From Blastococcus sp. Marseille-P5729 (GTDB lineage: Bacteria; Actinomycetota; Actinomycetes; Mycobacteriales; Antricoccaceae), in NCBI RefSeq assembly GCF_900292035.1, contig NZ_OMPO01000002.1, positions 62,001 to 126,000 of the forward strand: a DNA stretch of 64,000 nucleotides, written 5' to 3'. Both the position numbers and the translations under genes were made by a program. Shown in pieces: positions 18,552 to 28,025 of this stretch. The notes beneath the pieces were generated by a model. The model had not been told where the DNA came from. It saw only the letters and a program-made list of their open reading frames with translations, and ran no database searches. Each line of letters starts with the position of its first letter. Position 1 is the stretch's first letter.

Positions 18552-19604
18552 CTAGGCGTTGCTGACGGCGATCCAGCGATCGAGCGTCCCCGCGGCGGCG
18601 CCCGAATCGATCGATTCGGTGGCGCGCGCCAACGCCGACGCGATGGCCTCATCGAGCTCGGCCCCGGTTCGCGGCACGCCGTCGTGCGAGACGATCGCGC
18701 TCGCGGCGTTGAGCAGCACCGCCTGCCGGACCGGACCGGATTGCCCATTGAGCACATCGCGGACGACGGCGGCGTTGTGCGCCGGGTCGCCGCCACGCAG
18801 ATCCTCCGGCCGGGCAGGGCGCAGCGCGAAGCGCGCCGGGTCGAGCCGGTACTCGCTGACCTCCGAGCCATCGGCCGGGACCAGCCACACTCTCGAGGTC
18901 GTCGTCGTGGTGAGCTCGTCGAGCCCGTCGTCCCCGCGGAACACGAGCGCCGAGACGCCCCGCATCCGCATGACATCGGCCAGGATCGGCGCCATCCGCT
19001 CGTCCGCGCAGCCGACCGCCATCGCGTCCGGTCGGGCCGGGTTCGACAGCGGCCCGAGGAAGTTGAAGACCGTCGGGATGCCGAGCTCCTTGCGGGCCGG
19101 CGCAGCGTAGCGCATGCCCGAATGGAAGTTGGGGGCGAAGAAGAACCCGATGCCGACCTCGTTGATGCACCGCGCGACCCCGTCCCCGTCGAGGTCAAGA
19201 TTGATCCCCAGGGCTTCGATCACATCACCGGAGCCGCACTTCGAGCTGGCGGCTCGCGCGCCGTGCTTGGCCACCTTCACCCCGGCCGCGCTCGCGACGA
19301 TGGCGGCCATGGTCGAGATGTTGACCGTGTGCGCCTGGTCGCCGCCGGTACCGACGATGTCGACACAGCCCGACGGGGCACTGGCGTGGGCGGCGTTCGC
19401 CAGCATCGTGTCCACGAGACCGGCGACCGCCTCCGCGTTCTCGCCCGCAGCGCGCAGCGCGACGGCGAAACCGGCGGTCTGGGCGTTCGTGGCTGCGCCG
19501 GACATGATCTCGCCCATCACCCACGACGCTGCCTCGCGGGACAGCGCCCGCTCGCGCAGCAGCGAGCTCAGGACCGCCGGCCAGGTGTGCTCGGCCGCGC
19601 TCAT
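18552..19604 (-). CDS. trpD: anthranilate phosphoribosyltransferase
   Basis: TrpD, 350 residues, transfers phosphoribose from PRPP to anthranilate, the second committed step of tryptophan synthesis. The PRPP loop is DIVGTGGDQAHTVNIST. Further signatures are KVAKHGARAASSKCGSGD, FFFAPNFHSGMRYAAPARKELGIPTVFN and FLGPLSNPARP. The length is normal. The ATG overlaps the stop of the upstream pseudo-receiver gene (ATGA), so the two are coupled. The other trp genes are not in the window, as in mycobacteria, where trpD also stands alone near ctaE-qcrCAB. Confidence 0.97.
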   Translation of the reverse strand: MSAAEHTWPAVLSSLLRERALSREAASWVMGEIMSGAATNAQTAGFAVALRAAGENAEAVAGLVDTMLANAAHASAPSGCVDIVGTGGDQAHTVNISTMAAIVASAAGVKVAKHGARAASSKCGSGDVIEALGINLDLDGDGVARCINEVGIGFFFAPNFHSGMRYAAPARKELGIPTVFNFLGPLSNPARPDAMAVGCADERMAPILADVMRMRGVSALVFRGDDGLDELTTTTTSRVWLVPADGSEVSEYRLDPARFALRPARPEDLRGGDPAHNAAVVRDVLNGQSGPVRQAVLLNAASAIVSHDGVPRTGAELDEAIASALARATESIDSGAAAGTLDRWIAVSNA

Positions 19605-20038
19605 CGAAGCACGGGGACGCCGGCGTTGCGGTTGCGTAGCTGCTGGGCGACGACGTCGCCGGCGCTCAGCGGATCGACGGGATAGATCAAGGTGGCATCG
19701 GCCAGTGACCAGGTCGCGAGCCAGCGATCGGCCTCGCGCGCGACGACGACGAGCACGGCCGGGCAGTCATCGAGCTCATACTTCATCTGCCGGGACAGCC
19801 CCATGCCGCCGGTCGGCTGCGCCTCGCCGTCGAGGATCGCCAGGTCCACGCCGCCGCGGTCGACGTTCTCGATGACCTCGTCGTAGGTCGCGCACTCGAT
19901 CCACTCGATGCGCCCGACGTCGGCGGCCGGACGCCGTCCGATCGCGGTGCGGACCGCCTGGCGCCACTCGACCTTGGGGCTGTACAGCACGACGGCGTGC
20001 ACCTGGTCGCGGGCAGCGGAGTGGTCGGCGTGGGTCAT
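19601..20038 (-). CDS. receiver-like domain protein, probably not phosphorylatable
   Basis: A 145-residue single-domain protein with a CheY-like pattern (VHAVVLYSPKVEWRQAV; VDLAILDGEAQPTGGMGLSRQMK; CPAVLVVVAREADRWLATWSLADATLIYPVDP). The Asp in ILDGE sits where the phosphoacceptor would be, but the acidic pair after strand 1 is missing and the conserved Lys before the last Pro is not seen. It therefore looks like a pseudo-receiver. No output domain follows. The ATG at 20038 has GGAGAG upstream; a longer in-frame start reaches into the ctaG-like gene. Coupled to trpD by a four-base overlap. Confidence 0.75.
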   Translation of the reverse strand: MTHADHSAARDQVHAVVLYSPKVEWRQAVRTAIGRRPAADVGRIEWIECATYDEVIENVDRGGVDLAILDGEAQPTGGMGLSRQMKYELDDCPAVLVVVAREADRWLATWSLADATLIYPVDPLSAGDVVAQQLRNRNAGVPVLR

Positions 20039-20075
20039 GGCGCAGCTCTCTCCTAGATGAGGTGACCGGACCAGA

Positions 20076-21065
20076 TTACTCGCCTGGCCCGGGCGAGGAC
20101 GGGGCGGCATGCGCTGCCGCCCGGGCCCGCGCGGCCTCCTCGCGGTCCAGCCGCCGATCCTCCCGGGCGGCCTCGCGCTCGGAGGCCTTCATCCATTGGT
20201 AGAGCGCGGTGCCGAGCATCAGCAGCCCCACGAACTCGCCCGAGGCCCACAGCAGCCCCCCACCGAGGCGTTGATCGGCCACCGCATCCACCCACGACAG
20301 GTCGAGCTCGCCGTAGTAGCCGCCCGCCATCAGCGCGTTGTTCTGCATGATCGTCAGCCCGAGGAAGGCGTGAAAGGGCAGCGTGGCGGTAAGGATCAGC
20401 GCACGGAACGGGTAGCTGACCCGACCGGGTATGGGGTCCAGGCCCACCAGCGGCCAGAAGAATATGCAACCGGAGGCGAGGAAGTGGACGTGCATCAGCT
20501 GGTGGAGCCAGACATTGCGCACCGACCCCTCGTACCAGCCGGTGAAGTAGAGCAGCCACGGGCTGCCGACGAAGATGGCGAACCCTACGAGCGGATGCAT
20601 GTAGAAGCGCGCGATCTTCCAGTGCAGCACTTTGTTCAGCCGTTGCCGCCCGGCGGCCGGCAACGCCCGCAGGGCCAGGGTGACCGGTGCACCGAGCGCC
20701 AGGAAGATCGGTGTGACCATCACGAGCACCATGTGCTGCACCATGTGCACCGAGAACAATGTCTCGTCGTACGCGCCGATGCCGGACATGGTCACGAAGG
20801 TCAGGGTGCCCAGCCCGCCGACGAGAAAGGACAGTGTACGGCCCAGCGGCCACCGGACACCGCCGTGACGCAGCCGCTGCACGCCCCACAGATACAGCGC
20901 AGCCGCGATCACGACACCGGTCAGCAGCAGCGGGTCCAGCGCCGTCTCGGTGAAGATCGAGGCGAACGTGAATGGTGGGACGGTGCTCGGATCGACACCG
21001 ATGGCGAGGGGCTGGGGCACGCCATCGAGGGTAAGCCGAGATAACGAAGTTGCGAATCGCCGCAC
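20076..21065 (-). CDS. cytochrome c oxidase assembly protein, caa3_CtaG family
   Basis: A polytopic membrane protein (about nine helices; up to 329 residues) of the CtaG/caa3-type assembly family, linked to copper delivery for cytochrome oxidase. Typical features are the histidine-containing helices [24 protein letters not shown] and [23 protein letters not shown], with the ending [18 protein letters not shown] as a charged cytoplasmic tail. The start is uncertain: GTG 21065 or GTG 21020 (15 residues shorter). The gene is divergent from ctaE, and the 5' ends share a short promoter region, which fits an oxidase role. Confidence 0.88.
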   Translation of the reverse strand: MRRFATSLSRLTLDGVPQPLAIGVDPSTVPPFTFASIFTETALDPLLLTGVVIAAALYLWGVQRLRHGGVRWPLGRTLSFLVGGLGTLTFVTMSGIGAYDETLFSVHMVQHMVLVMVTPIFLALGAPVTLALRALPAAGRQRLNKVLHWKIARFYMHPLVGFAIFVGSPWLLYFTGWYEGSVRNVWLHQLMHVHFLASGCIFFWPLVGLDPIPGRVSYPFRALILTATLPFHAFLGLTIMQNNALMAGGYYGELDLSWVDAVADQRLGGGLLWASGEFVGLLMLGTALYQWMKASEREAAREDRRLDREEAARARAAAHAAPSSPGPGE

Positions 21066-21070
21066 CCCGG

Positions 21071-21108
21071 TTTACATGGAGCGAACGCTAGGGGACATAA
21101 TTACGCGC
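21071..21108 (+). promoter_or_regulatory. ctaE-qcrCAB promoter, leaderless start
   Basis: -10 CATAAT (21096-21101) lies seven bases before GTG 21109. A -35-like TTTACA is at 21071-21076, 19 bases upstream of it. There is no Shine-Dalgarno before the GTG. This is the best -10 match among the leaderless candidates in the window. Confidence 0.6.
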
Positions 21109-21726
21109 GTGACGACAGCAACCACTGCCTATAAGTCCGAGAAGGTCCATTCGCTCTCGCGACCGAACATGGTCAGCGTGGGCGTGATCGTGTGGCTTTC
21201 CAGCGAGCTGATGTTCTTCGCGGGTCTGTTCGCGATGTACTTCACCGCGAAGGCGATCCACGGGCAGGAGTCGTGGCCGCCGGAGGACGTGCACCTCAAC
21301 CACTGGTACGCGCTGACCTTCACCCTGATCCTGGTCGCTTCCTCCGTGACCTGCCAGTTCGGGGTGTTCGCCGCAGAGCGTGGTGATGTCTTCGGGCTGC
21401 GGCGGTGGTACACCCTCACCTTCCTCATGGGCCTGATCTTCACCCTCGGGCAGGCATTCGAGTTCGTGGTCCTGGTGCAGGACGGCACGACGATCGGATC
21501 GAGCTCCTATGCCTCGGTCTTCTACATGACCACCGGCTTTCACGGGTTGCACGTCATCGGTGGCCTGATCGCGTTCGTCATCATCCTGATCAGGTCCACC
21601 CTGGGCAGGTTCACCCCCGCCCAGGCCACCTCGGCGATCGTCGTGTCCTACTACTGGCACTTCGTCGACATCGTGTGGATCGGCCTGTTCACGGTGATCT
21701 ACATCATGACCTGGGGTGGGCACTAG
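21109..21726 (+). CDS. ctaE: cytochrome c oxidase subunit III
   Basis: CtaE, 205 residues with five membrane helices, part of the aa3 oxidase that forms a supercomplex with the bcc complex in actinobacteria. The sequence follows the family from [20 protein letters not shown] through [38 protein letters not shown] and [15 protein letters not shown] at 21109 is chosen from the homologues and the -10 box seven bases before it; in-frame sequence reaching back to 20950 overlaps the ctaG-like gene and is not conserved. First gene of ctaE-qcrC-qcrA-qcrB. Confidence 0.96.
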   Translation: MTTATTAYKSEKVHSLSRPNMVSVGVIVWLSSELMFFAGLFAMYFTAKAIHGQESWPPEDVHLNHWYALTFTLILVASSVTCQFGVFAAERGDVFGLRRWYTLTFLMGLIFTLGQAFEFVVLVQDGTTIGSSSYASVFYMTTGFHGLHVIGGLIAFVIILIRSTLGRFTPAQATSAIVVSYYWHFVDIVWIGLFTVIYIMTWGGH

Positions 21727-21786
21727 CCTCATGCCCCGATCCAGCACCCGCCCCGTAGACCACGACCGAGACAAGGTGAACCGAAC

Positions 21787-22608
21787 ATGACTGCCACCCC
21801 GCAGCCGTCCCAGGCCGCCTCGAAGGCCGCGAAGAAGCGTTCGGAGCGCAAGGGCCTGATCCGGCGCGCCGGCGCCCTCGCCGGCGCGCTGGCCGTTGTC
21901 GGCACCATGTACTCCATGGCGACTCCCGGTGTCGCAGAGGAAAGCGCCGCCGGTGACGCCGACGCGATCGCCATGGGCCAGGACATCTACGAGAAGTCCT
22001 GCATCACCTGCCACGGCGCCAACCTCGAAGGCGTGCCCGACCGCGGCCCGTCGCTGATCGGTGTCGGAGAGGCGGCCGTCTACTTCCAGGTATCGACCGG
22101 CCGTATGCCGATGGCCCAGCAGAACGCCCAGGCCCCGACCAAGCCGCCGGAGTTCACCCACGACCAGACGATGGCGCTCTCGGCGTACATCGGGCAGTAC
22201 GGCGGTCCGGAGATCCCCGAGGTCACCGATGAGGACCGCGCCGAGGCGAACCTGGCCGCGGGCGGCGAGATGTTCCGCCTCAACTGCTCCTCCTGCCACA
22301 GCTTCACCGGCCAGGGCGGCGCGCTGTCCTCGGGCAAGCACGCACCGAGCCTGATGGGCTCCACTCCCACCGAGATCTACTCGGCGATGCTCACCGGCCC
22401 GCAGAACATGCCGGTCTTCGGCCCGAACCAGCTGACCGATGAGGAGAAGAAGGACATCATCGCCTACGTCGAGATGCTCAAGGCCGGGAACAACCCCGGC
22501 GGTGCCCCGATCGGGCGCACTGGCCCGGTCCCCGAGAGCCTGGTCATCTGGCTCGGCGGGCTGAGCGTGCTTCTCATCGGAACGATCTGGATTGCGGGTA
22601 AGTCATGA
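21787..22608 (+). CDS. qcrC: dihaem cytochrome c subunit of bcc complex
   Basis: QcrC, 273 residues. It carries two c-type haems and passes electrons from the Rieske protein directly to cytochrome aa3, so no soluble cytochrome c is needed. Two haem motifs are visible: CITCH at about residue 73 and CSSCH at about 171, each in its own cytochrome c domain. An N-terminal membrane segment (GALAGALAVVGTMYS, residues 26-45) and a C-terminal one (LVIWLGGLSVLLIGTIWIAG) anchor it with the haem domains outside. Its stop overlaps the qcrA start (ATGA). Confidence 0.97.
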   Translation: MTATPQPSQAASKAAKKRSERKGLIRRAGALAGALAVVGTMYSMATPGVAEESAAGDADAIAMGQDIYEKSCITCHGANLEGVPDRGPSLIGVGEAAVYFQVSTGRMPMAQQNAQAPTKPPEFTHDQTMALSAYIGQYGGPEIPEVTDEDRAEANLAAGGEMFRLNCSSCHSFTGQGGALSSGKHAPSLMGSTPTEIYSAMLTGPQNMPVFGPNQLTDEEKKDIIAYVEMLKAGNNPGGAPIGRTGPVPESLVIWLGGLSVLLIGTIWIAGKS

Positions 22609-23792
22609 GCGGGTTCAACCAGCCCCCGGCCGACGAGCCGGAGGAAGTCATCGCCGATCCGGTCGACGAGCGCCCGACCGATCGCTTGGCGCGTCAGCAC
22701 GCCGCCGGTCAGCGCACCGTCAGCGTGACCGAAGAGGAGCTCTCCGAGCTCAGCGACGCGGAGCTGGTCGAGCTCGGCGGAAAGATGGACGGCGTCACGG
22801 TCCTGAGCCAGGAGTACCCCTACGCCGCCGGGTCGCGCGCCGAGAAGCGCGCCGAGCGCCGCGTGGCGCTGTGCTTCGGACTGGCCGCGCTGTTCGGGTT
22901 GCTGTTCGTGGCCGCGTTCCTGTTCTGGCCGTGGCGGGTCAACGACGCCGCTCCGACCGAGTGGAGCTGGGCTCAGCTGTACACGCCGATCCTGGGCCTG
23001 ACCCTCGGGCTCGCGCTGACGTTGATGGGCGCCGGCCTGGTCATCTGGGCCAAGAAGCTGATGCCGCACGAGGTGTCGATCCAGGACCGCCACGAGGGGG
23101 CCTCGCCGGAGATCGAGCGTCGCGCGACCGCGGCCACCCTGACCTCGGGGGCCGAGGGTCTGGGCCTGAACCGCCGCAAGATGATCCGCGGCTCGCTGCT
23201 CGGTGCCGGCGGAATCCTCGGGCTGGCGACGATCATCCCGCTCGGCGGCCTGATCAACAATCCGTACCGCGACGACGCGCTGTTCCACACCGCGTGGAAG
23301 AAGGGCACTCGACTGCTGCGCGCCAACGGCACGCCGATCCGACCCGGTGACATGGCGCCCGGTTCGCTGGAGACGGTCTACCCGTACACCGAAGGCAAGG
23401 CGCACCAGGCCGACACGCCCACCATGCTGATTCGCATGCACCACGATCAGGCGCAGCAGTTCAAGGCTCGCCCGATGAACGAGCTTGAGGAATGGGGTGG
23501 CCCGGCTCGCTGGAACGAGTACGTCGCCTACTCCAAGATCTGCTCGCACCTCGGCTGCCCGGTCTCGCTGTACGAGCGGGAGACCGGCCGCATCCTGTGC
23601 CCGTGCCATCAGAGCCAGTTCCAGATCGTCGAGGACGCCAAGCCCGTCTTCGGCCCTGCAACCCGCTCGCTGCCGGCACTGCCGATCGAGGTGGATGACG
23701 AGGGCTACTTCGTCGCCAAGAGCGACTACCGTGAGCCGGTCGGACCGGCCTTCTGGGACCGTCAGAGAGGGGTGACCAAGAATGCCGAGTAG
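22605..23792 (+). CDS. qcrA: Rieske iron-sulfur subunit of bcc complex
   Basis: QcrA, 395 residues, the menaquinol-oxidising Rieske subunit. Three membrane helices are seen at about residues 90-110, 126-146 and 198-222 ([60 protein letters not shown]). That is the actinobacterial three-helix form. The 2Fe-2S ligands are in [10 protein letters not shown] and CPCHQSQF near residues 312-335. Translation is coupled to qcrC, and its last 11 bases overlap qcrB. Confidence 0.97.
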   Translation: MSGFNQPPADEPEEVIADPVDERPTDRLARQHAAGQRTVSVTEEELSELSDAELVELGGKMDGVTVLSQEYPYAAGSRAEKRAERRVALCFGLAALFGLLFVAAFLFWPWRVNDAAPTEWSWAQLYTPILGLTLGLALTLMGAGLVIWAKKLMPHEVSIQDRHEGASPEIERRATAATLTSGAEGLGLNRRKMIRGSLLGAGGILGLATIIPLGGLINNPYRDDALFHTAWKKGTRLLRANGTPIRPGDMAPGSLETVYPYTEGKAHQADTPTMLIRMHHDQAQQFKARPMNELEEWGGPARWNEYVAYSKICSHLGCPVSLYERETGRILCPCHQSQFQIVEDAKPVFGPATRSLPALPIEVDDEGYFVAKSDYREPVGPAFWDRQRGVTKNAE

Positions 23793-25401
23793 CACCACCG
23801 TGCAGGGCTCGGCCCGCCGTCCCGCCAGCAAGGCTGGCGCGGTCGCGAGCGAGGTCGACAACCGGTTCACCATGGCTGCGCCCACGCGCCGCATGCTGAA
23901 CAAGGTCTTCCCCGACCACTGGTCGTTCATGCTTGGTGAGATCGCGATGTACGCGTTCATCATGCTGCTGCTGACCGGCACCTATCTCGCGCTGTTCTTT
24001 GACGCCTCCATGAAGGAGGTTGTCTACAACGGCTCCTACGTTCCGCTGCAGGGCGTGCCGATGTCGGCGGCCTATGAATCGACGCTCAACCTCAGCTTCG
24101 ACGTCCGTGGCGGCCTGATCATCCGCCAGATGCACCACTGGGCGGCGCTGCTGTTCATGGCCGCGATGCTGGTGCACATGCTGCGGGTGTTCTTCACCGG
24201 TGCCTTCCGCAAGCCGCGTGAGACCAACTGGCTGATCGGCATCGTGTTGATCTTCCTGGGCATCGCCGAGGGTTTCATGGGCTACTCGCTGCCGGATGAC
24301 CTGCTGTCGGGCACCGGCCTGCGCATCACCTCCGGCGTCATGCTGTCGATCCCCTTCCTGGGCACCTTCATCCACTACGCGCTGTTCGGTGGTGAGTTCC
24401 CAGGCACGCTGATCATCGGCCGGTTCTACATCCTGCACGTGCTGCTGATCCCGGGCATCATGCTCGCCCTCATCGGCGCGCACCTGCTGCTGGTGTTCAA
24501 GCAGAAGCACACGCAGTGGCCCGGCCCGCGGGCGACCGAAGACAACGTCGTCGGGCACCGCTTCTACCCGATCTTCGCGGCCAAGGGCGCGGCGCTGTCG
24601 ATGCTCACCTTCGGCGTGATCACGTTGCTCGGTGGCCTGGTGCAGATCAACGCGGTCTGGCTGCTGGGTCCGTACGACCCGTCCCAGGTCTCCTCGGGCT
24701 CGCAGCCCGACTGGTACATGTTCTGGTCGGAGGGCATGGCGCGGCTGTTCCCACCCTGGGAGATACGCGTCTTCGGCATCACGATCCCCGAGATCTTCCT
24801 GGCGATCGCGGCACTTGGGCCGATCATCGTGGGATTTGCGCTCTATCCGATGATCGAGCGCAAGCTGACCGGGGACAACGCGCACCACAACCTGCTCCAG
24901 CGTCCCCGCGACGTCCCGGTGCGCACCGCGCTCGGCGCGATGGCGATCACCTTCTACCTGGTGCTGTCGGCCTCCGGCGCGAACGACATCATCGCGGAGA
25001 AGTTCGACATCTCGCTGAATGCGATGACGTGGGGCGGGCGCATTGCGCTGGTGATTCTGCCGCCGATCGCGTACTGGGTCACCTACCGCATCTGTCTGGG
25101 TCTGCAGCGGCATGACCGGGAGGTTCTTGATCACGGCATTGAGACCGGCATCCTGGTCCGCTCGCCCAACGGCGGCTACTTCGAGCGGCATCAGCCACTC
25201 GGGCCGGTCGACGAGCACGGCCACTCCCACCTCACCTACGGTGGTGCGCCGGTGCCGAAGAAGATGAACAAGGTCGGCGGCGCCGGCCGCGCGATCCGCG
25301 GGTTCTTCTTCCCGATCGAGACCCCGCCCACTCCGCCGACGCCCGAAGGCCTCGCAAAGCGCGGTATCGAGCAGCGCGATGAGGTCGGCGCCCAGCAGTA
25401 G
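23782..25401 (+). CDS. qcrB: cytochrome b subunit of bcc complex
   Basis: QcrB, 539 residues, the cytochrome b subunit with quinol oxidation and reduction sites. Haem-ligand histidines are in [23 protein letters not shown] and in [11 protein letters not shown] with [20 protein letters not shown]. The Qo-site region is WTEGM-like ([17 protein letters not shown]). A hydrophilic C-terminal tail of about 110 residues ([14 protein letters not shown] onward) is typical of actinobacteria. Last gene of the ctaE-qcrCAB operon. Its end overlaps the promoter region of the FrnE-like gene. Confidence 0.97.
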   Translation: MPSSTTVQGSARRPASKAGAVASEVDNRFTMAAPTRRMLNKVFPDHWSFMLGEIAMYAFIMLLLTGTYLALFFDASMKEVVYNGSYVPLQGVPMSAAYESTLNLSFDVRGGLIIRQMHHWAALLFMAAMLVHMLRVFFTGAFRKPRETNWLIGIVLIFLGIAEGFMGYSLPDDLLSGTGLRITSGVMLSIPFLGTFIHYALFGGEFPGTLIIGRFYILHVLLIPGIMLALIGAHLLLVFKQKHTQWPGPRATEDNVVGHRFYPIFAAKGAALSMLTFGVITLLGGLVQINAVWLLGPYDPSQVSSGSQPDWYMFWSEGMARLFPPWEIRVFGITIPEIFLAIAALGPIIVGFALYPMIERKLTGDNAHHNLLQRPRDVPVRTALGAMAITFYLVLSASGANDIIAEKFDISLNAMTWGGRIALVILPPIAYWVTYRICLGLQRHDREVLDHGIETGILVRSPNGGYFERHQPLGPVDEHGHSHLTYGGAPVPKKMNKVGGAGRAIRGFFFPIETPPTPPTPEGLAKRGIEQRDEVGAQQ

Positions 25402-25407
25402 CTGGAT

Positions 25408-25444
25408 TGCACAGCACGACGCAGGCAGCGGTACCCTGGTCGGC
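25408..25444 (+). promoter_or_regulatory. promoter of FrnE-like gene, leaderless start
   Basis: -10 TACCCT (25432-25437) is seven bases before GTG 25445. TTGCAC (25408-25413) is a -35 candidate 18 bases upstream. There is no Shine-Dalgarno. Confidence 0.5.
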
Positions 25445-26293
25445 GTGACGAGCACTGCCCAGAACCCCAGCACGACCAATCCGACGCGCGAGCATGCGCA
25501 CGATGACACCGGCGGCTGTGGCTGCGGCGCCGGAGGCTGCGGAGGCGTCTGCGGCCCCTCCCCTGCCTCAGTCGATCAGCAGGTGGCGCCGTCGGAGCCG
25601 GTCGATGTCCACGTGTACGCCGACATCGTGTGCCCCTGGTGCTACATCGGCAAGCGCCGCCTCGATACGGCTGTGCGGGCCTTCGCGGAGCGTGGCGGGC
25701 AGGTCCGGGTCCGGTACATGCCCTTCCAACTCGATCCCGACGCCCCGCTCGAGGCGTGCGAGCTGATGCCGACGCTGGTGGAAAAGTTCGGCGGTGAGCA
25801 GCAGGCCACCCAGACCACCTCGCACATCGCCGAGATCGCCGCGACCGAGGGAATCGAGATCGACTTCGACGGCGCGCTCGCGGCGAACACCCTCGCGGCG
25901 CACCGCCTGCTGCGTCTCGCCGGCGACCATGACCTCCGTGTGCAGGCCGAGCTCATGGACCGGCTGATGGCCGCCCACTTCGTCGACGGGCTCGACGTCG
26001 GCGCTGACGAGGTGCTCCAGCGGCTGTGCGACGAGCTCGGCCTGAAGGTGGACGTCGAGGAGTATCTCTCCTCCGAAGACGGCATCGCCGCCGTCACTGA
26101 GCAGCAGGACGCCGCGCGCGCGGCCGGCATCACCTCGGTGCCTACCTACGTGTTCGCCGCCCGTTGGGGCATCTCGGGCGCCCAGGAGGTCTCCACGCTG
26201 CTCATGGTGCTGCAGCAGGTCGCCGCGCAGGCCGACGCCCAGCCCGGCGCTGGCGGCGGCGGGTGCTGCGGCGGCGGCTGCTGCGGCGGCTGA
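25445..26293 (+). CDS. FrnE/DsbA-like thiol oxidoreductase with Cys-Gly-rich tails
   Basis: A 282-residue thioredoxin-fold protein of the DsbA/FrnE family (2-hydroxychromene-2-carboxylate isomerase clan). The core (about residues 52-258) has YADIVCPWCYIGKRRLD with the active-site CPWC, FQLDPDAP, ANTLAAHRLLRLA, and the cis-Pro region ITSVPTYVFAARWGISGAQ. Unusually, both ends are cysteine and glycine rich: GGCGCGAGGCGGVCG near residue 30, and a C-terminal end with two CCGG units. These look like metal-binding tails. There is no signal peptide, so it should be cytoplasmic. The start GTG 25445 has a -10 box seven bases before it. Confidence 0.88.
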   Translation: MTSTAQNPSTTNPTREHAHDDTGGCGCGAGGCGGVCGPSPASVDQQVAPSEPVDVHVYADIVCPWCYIGKRRLDTAVRAFAERGGQVRVRYMPFQLDPDAPLEACELMPTLVEKFGGEQQATQTTSHIAEIAATEGIEIDFDGALAANTLAAHRLLRLAGDHDLRVQAELMDRLMAAHFVDGLDVGADEVLQRLCDELGLKVDVEEYLSSEDGIAAVTEQQDAARAAGITSVPTYVFAARWGISGAQEVSTLLMVLQQVAAQADAQPGAGGGGCCGGGCCGG

Positions 26294-26303
26294 TCACTCC
26301 CGG

Positions 26304-27083
26304 CTACTTGCCGGTGAACTGCGCCTTGCCGGGGCCGTTCTCGATGAACGACTTCATCCCGATCTTCTGGTCCTCGGTCGCGAACAGCGCGGCGAAGAGG
26401 TTGCTCTCCAGCTTCAGGCCGGTAGCCAGGTCCCCGTTGAGGCCGCCGTCCACGGCTGCCTTGACCGCACGCAGTGCGAGCGAGGCAGAGTTGCGGAACT
26501 GCCCGGCCCACTTCTGGGCGGCGGCGTACACCTCACCGGCGGGCACGACCTGGTCGACCATGCCGATCCGCAGCGCCTCGTCGGCGGCGACGAAACGACC
26601 CGTGTAGTTGATGTCCTTCGCCTTGGCCGGCCCTACCAGACGCGCGAGGCGCTGGGTGCCGCCGCCGCCGGGAATGATGCCCAGCAGGATCTCCGGCTGG
26701 CCGACGTTGGCATCGTCGGCGCAGATCCGGATGTCGCAGCACATCGCCAGCTCCATGCCGCCGCCGAGCGCGTACCCGGTGATGGCCGCGACGGTCGGCT
26801 TGGGGATCTCCGCCACCGCGGTGAAACAGGCCTGCAGCTCGTGCGCGCGGACCGCCATCTCCTGGTAGGTCATCGCCTCCATCTCCTTGATGTCGGCGCC
26901 CGCGGCGAACACCTTCTCACCGCCGTACACGATGACGGCCTTGACCTCGTCGTTGGCTGAGGCCTCGCGTGCGCAGTCGCGGATCTCCTCCTGCACCTGC
27001 TTGTTCAGCGCGTTCATCTTCGGACGGTCCAGGCGGATGGTCCCGACGCCGTCCTCGATCTCGAGCTTGACGAACTCACCCAT
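26304..27083 (-). CDS. enoyl-CoA hydratase
   Basis: A 259-residue crotonase-fold hydratase, probably hydrating short to medium trans-2-enoyl-CoA in beta-oxidation. The oxyanion-hole sequence FAAGADIKEME and the block GGGMELAMCCDIRICADDANVGQPEILLGIIPGGGGTQRL (split across helices) carry both expected catalytic glutamates. The ATG at 27083 is preferred to 27089, since GGAAG stands six bases before it. Close to canonical EchA8-type length. Neighbours are a DsbA-like protein and an ABC ATPase, so the context says little. Confidence 0.93.
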   Translation of the reverse strand: MGEFVKLEIEDGVGTIRLDRPKMNALNKQVQEEIRDCAREASANDEVKAVIVYGGEKVFAAGADIKEMEAMTYQEMAVRAHELQACFTAVAEIPKPTVAAITGYALGGGMELAMCCDIRICADDANVGQPEILLGIIPGGGGTQRLARLVGPAKAKDINYTGRFVAADEALRIGMVDQVVPAGEVYAAAQKWAGQFRNSASLALRAVKAAVDGGLNGDLATGLKLESNLFAALFATEDQKIGMKSFIENGPGKAQFTGK

Positions 27084-27158
27084 GAGCATCTTCCTTTCGT
27101 GTACGGCGTACCTCGTATGCGATACGCCTGTTGCCGGTGGTGCGTGAGCTGACTGCGA

Positions 27159-27980
27159 TCAGCCGATCGAGGCGAAATAGCGCCCCCGCCGCTGCGTGAG
27201 ATAGACCCGGACGCCGAAGGTGTCCTCGATCGCCTGCTCGCTCATCTCCTGCTCCAACAAGCCCTGGCGGACCGCCTGGCCGTCACGCAGCATCAGCAGG
27301 TGAGTGAAGCCGCGGGGTATCTCCTCGACGTGGTGGGTGACCATGACCATCGCGGGTGCGTAGGGATCGGCAGCGAACTCGGTGAGTCGCGCGAGCAGGT
27401 CCTCGCGGCCGGCCAGGTCGAGGCCGGCGGCCGGCTCGTCCAGCAGCAGCAGCTCGGGGTCGGTCATCAGCGCGCGGCAGATCTGGGCGCGCTTGCGCTC
27501 ACCCTCGCTGAGCGTGCCGAACTCGCGGTCGGCCAGACGGGCGATGCCCCACTGCTCCAGGAGCTCCATCGCGCGCTCAGTGTCCATGCCGTCGTACTGC
27601 TCGCGCCACCGGCCGATCACCGAGTAGCCGGCCGATTGCACGATGTCGACAACCTTCTCCGTCGGCGGGACCCGGCCGGTCAGCGCGGCCGAGGCGAGCC
27701 CGATCCGCGGGCGCAGCTCGAATACGTCGACGCGGCCGATCTGCTCGCCGAGGATCTGCACCCTGCCGTCAGTCGGGTGCATCTGGGCCGCAGCGAGCTG
27801 CAGGAGAGTGGTCTTGCCGGCGCCGTTCGGGCCGAGCACCACCCACCGCTCGTCGAGCTCAACCTGCCATGAGAGGTCCTCGAGCAGGGTCGTCCGACCG
27901 CGGCGCACCGTCACGTCGTGCATGTCGATGACGAGGTCGGGGTTCGGCTCGTAGTCGTCCAGGGGGCCTGGTGTATGCAC
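27159..27980 (-). CDS. ABC-type ATPase without adjacent permease
   Basis: A 273-residue single ABC ATPase domain. Walker A is LGPNGAGKTTLLQ, the signature is TLSEGERKRAQ, Walker B is LLLLDEPAAGLDL and the switch His is in MVTHHVEEIP. It resembles YlmA/ModF-like ATPases, which often lack an adjacent permease. No membrane partner gene is next to it, so the transported substrate, if any, is unknown. The start is GTG 27980; a TAGGGT box lies about 11 bases upstream. A far longer open frame on this strand is only antisense to glgX. Confidence 0.88.
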   Translation of the reverse strand: MHTPGPLDDYEPNPDLVIDMHDVTVRRGRTTLLEDLSWQVELDERWVVLGPNGAGKTTLLQLAAAQMHPTDGRVQILGEQIGRVDVFELRPRIGLASAALTGRVPPTEKVVDIVQSAGYSVIGRWREQYDGMDTERAMELLEQWGIARLADREFGTLSEGERKRAQICRALMTDPELLLLDEPAAGLDLAGREDLLARLTEFAADPYAPAMVMVTHHVEEIPRGFTHLLMLRDGQAVRQGLLEQEMSEQAIEDTFGVRVYLTQRRGRYFASIG

Positions 27981-28012
27981 GAGTCCATCAAACCCTAGAG
28001 CCGCGTACCCGG

Positions 28013-28025
28013 TACGGTCGGGTCC
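28013..28025 (+). promoter_or_regulatory. -10 box for leaderless glgX mRNA
   Basis: TACGGT (28013-28018), seven bases, then GTG 28026, with no Shine-Dalgarno. Same layout as at 16496, 21109 and 25445. Confidence 0.5.

Noticed and set aside
23461-25509. 682-residue minus-strand frame across qcrB
   Set aside because: Antisense of an unmistakable cytochrome b gene; no motif.
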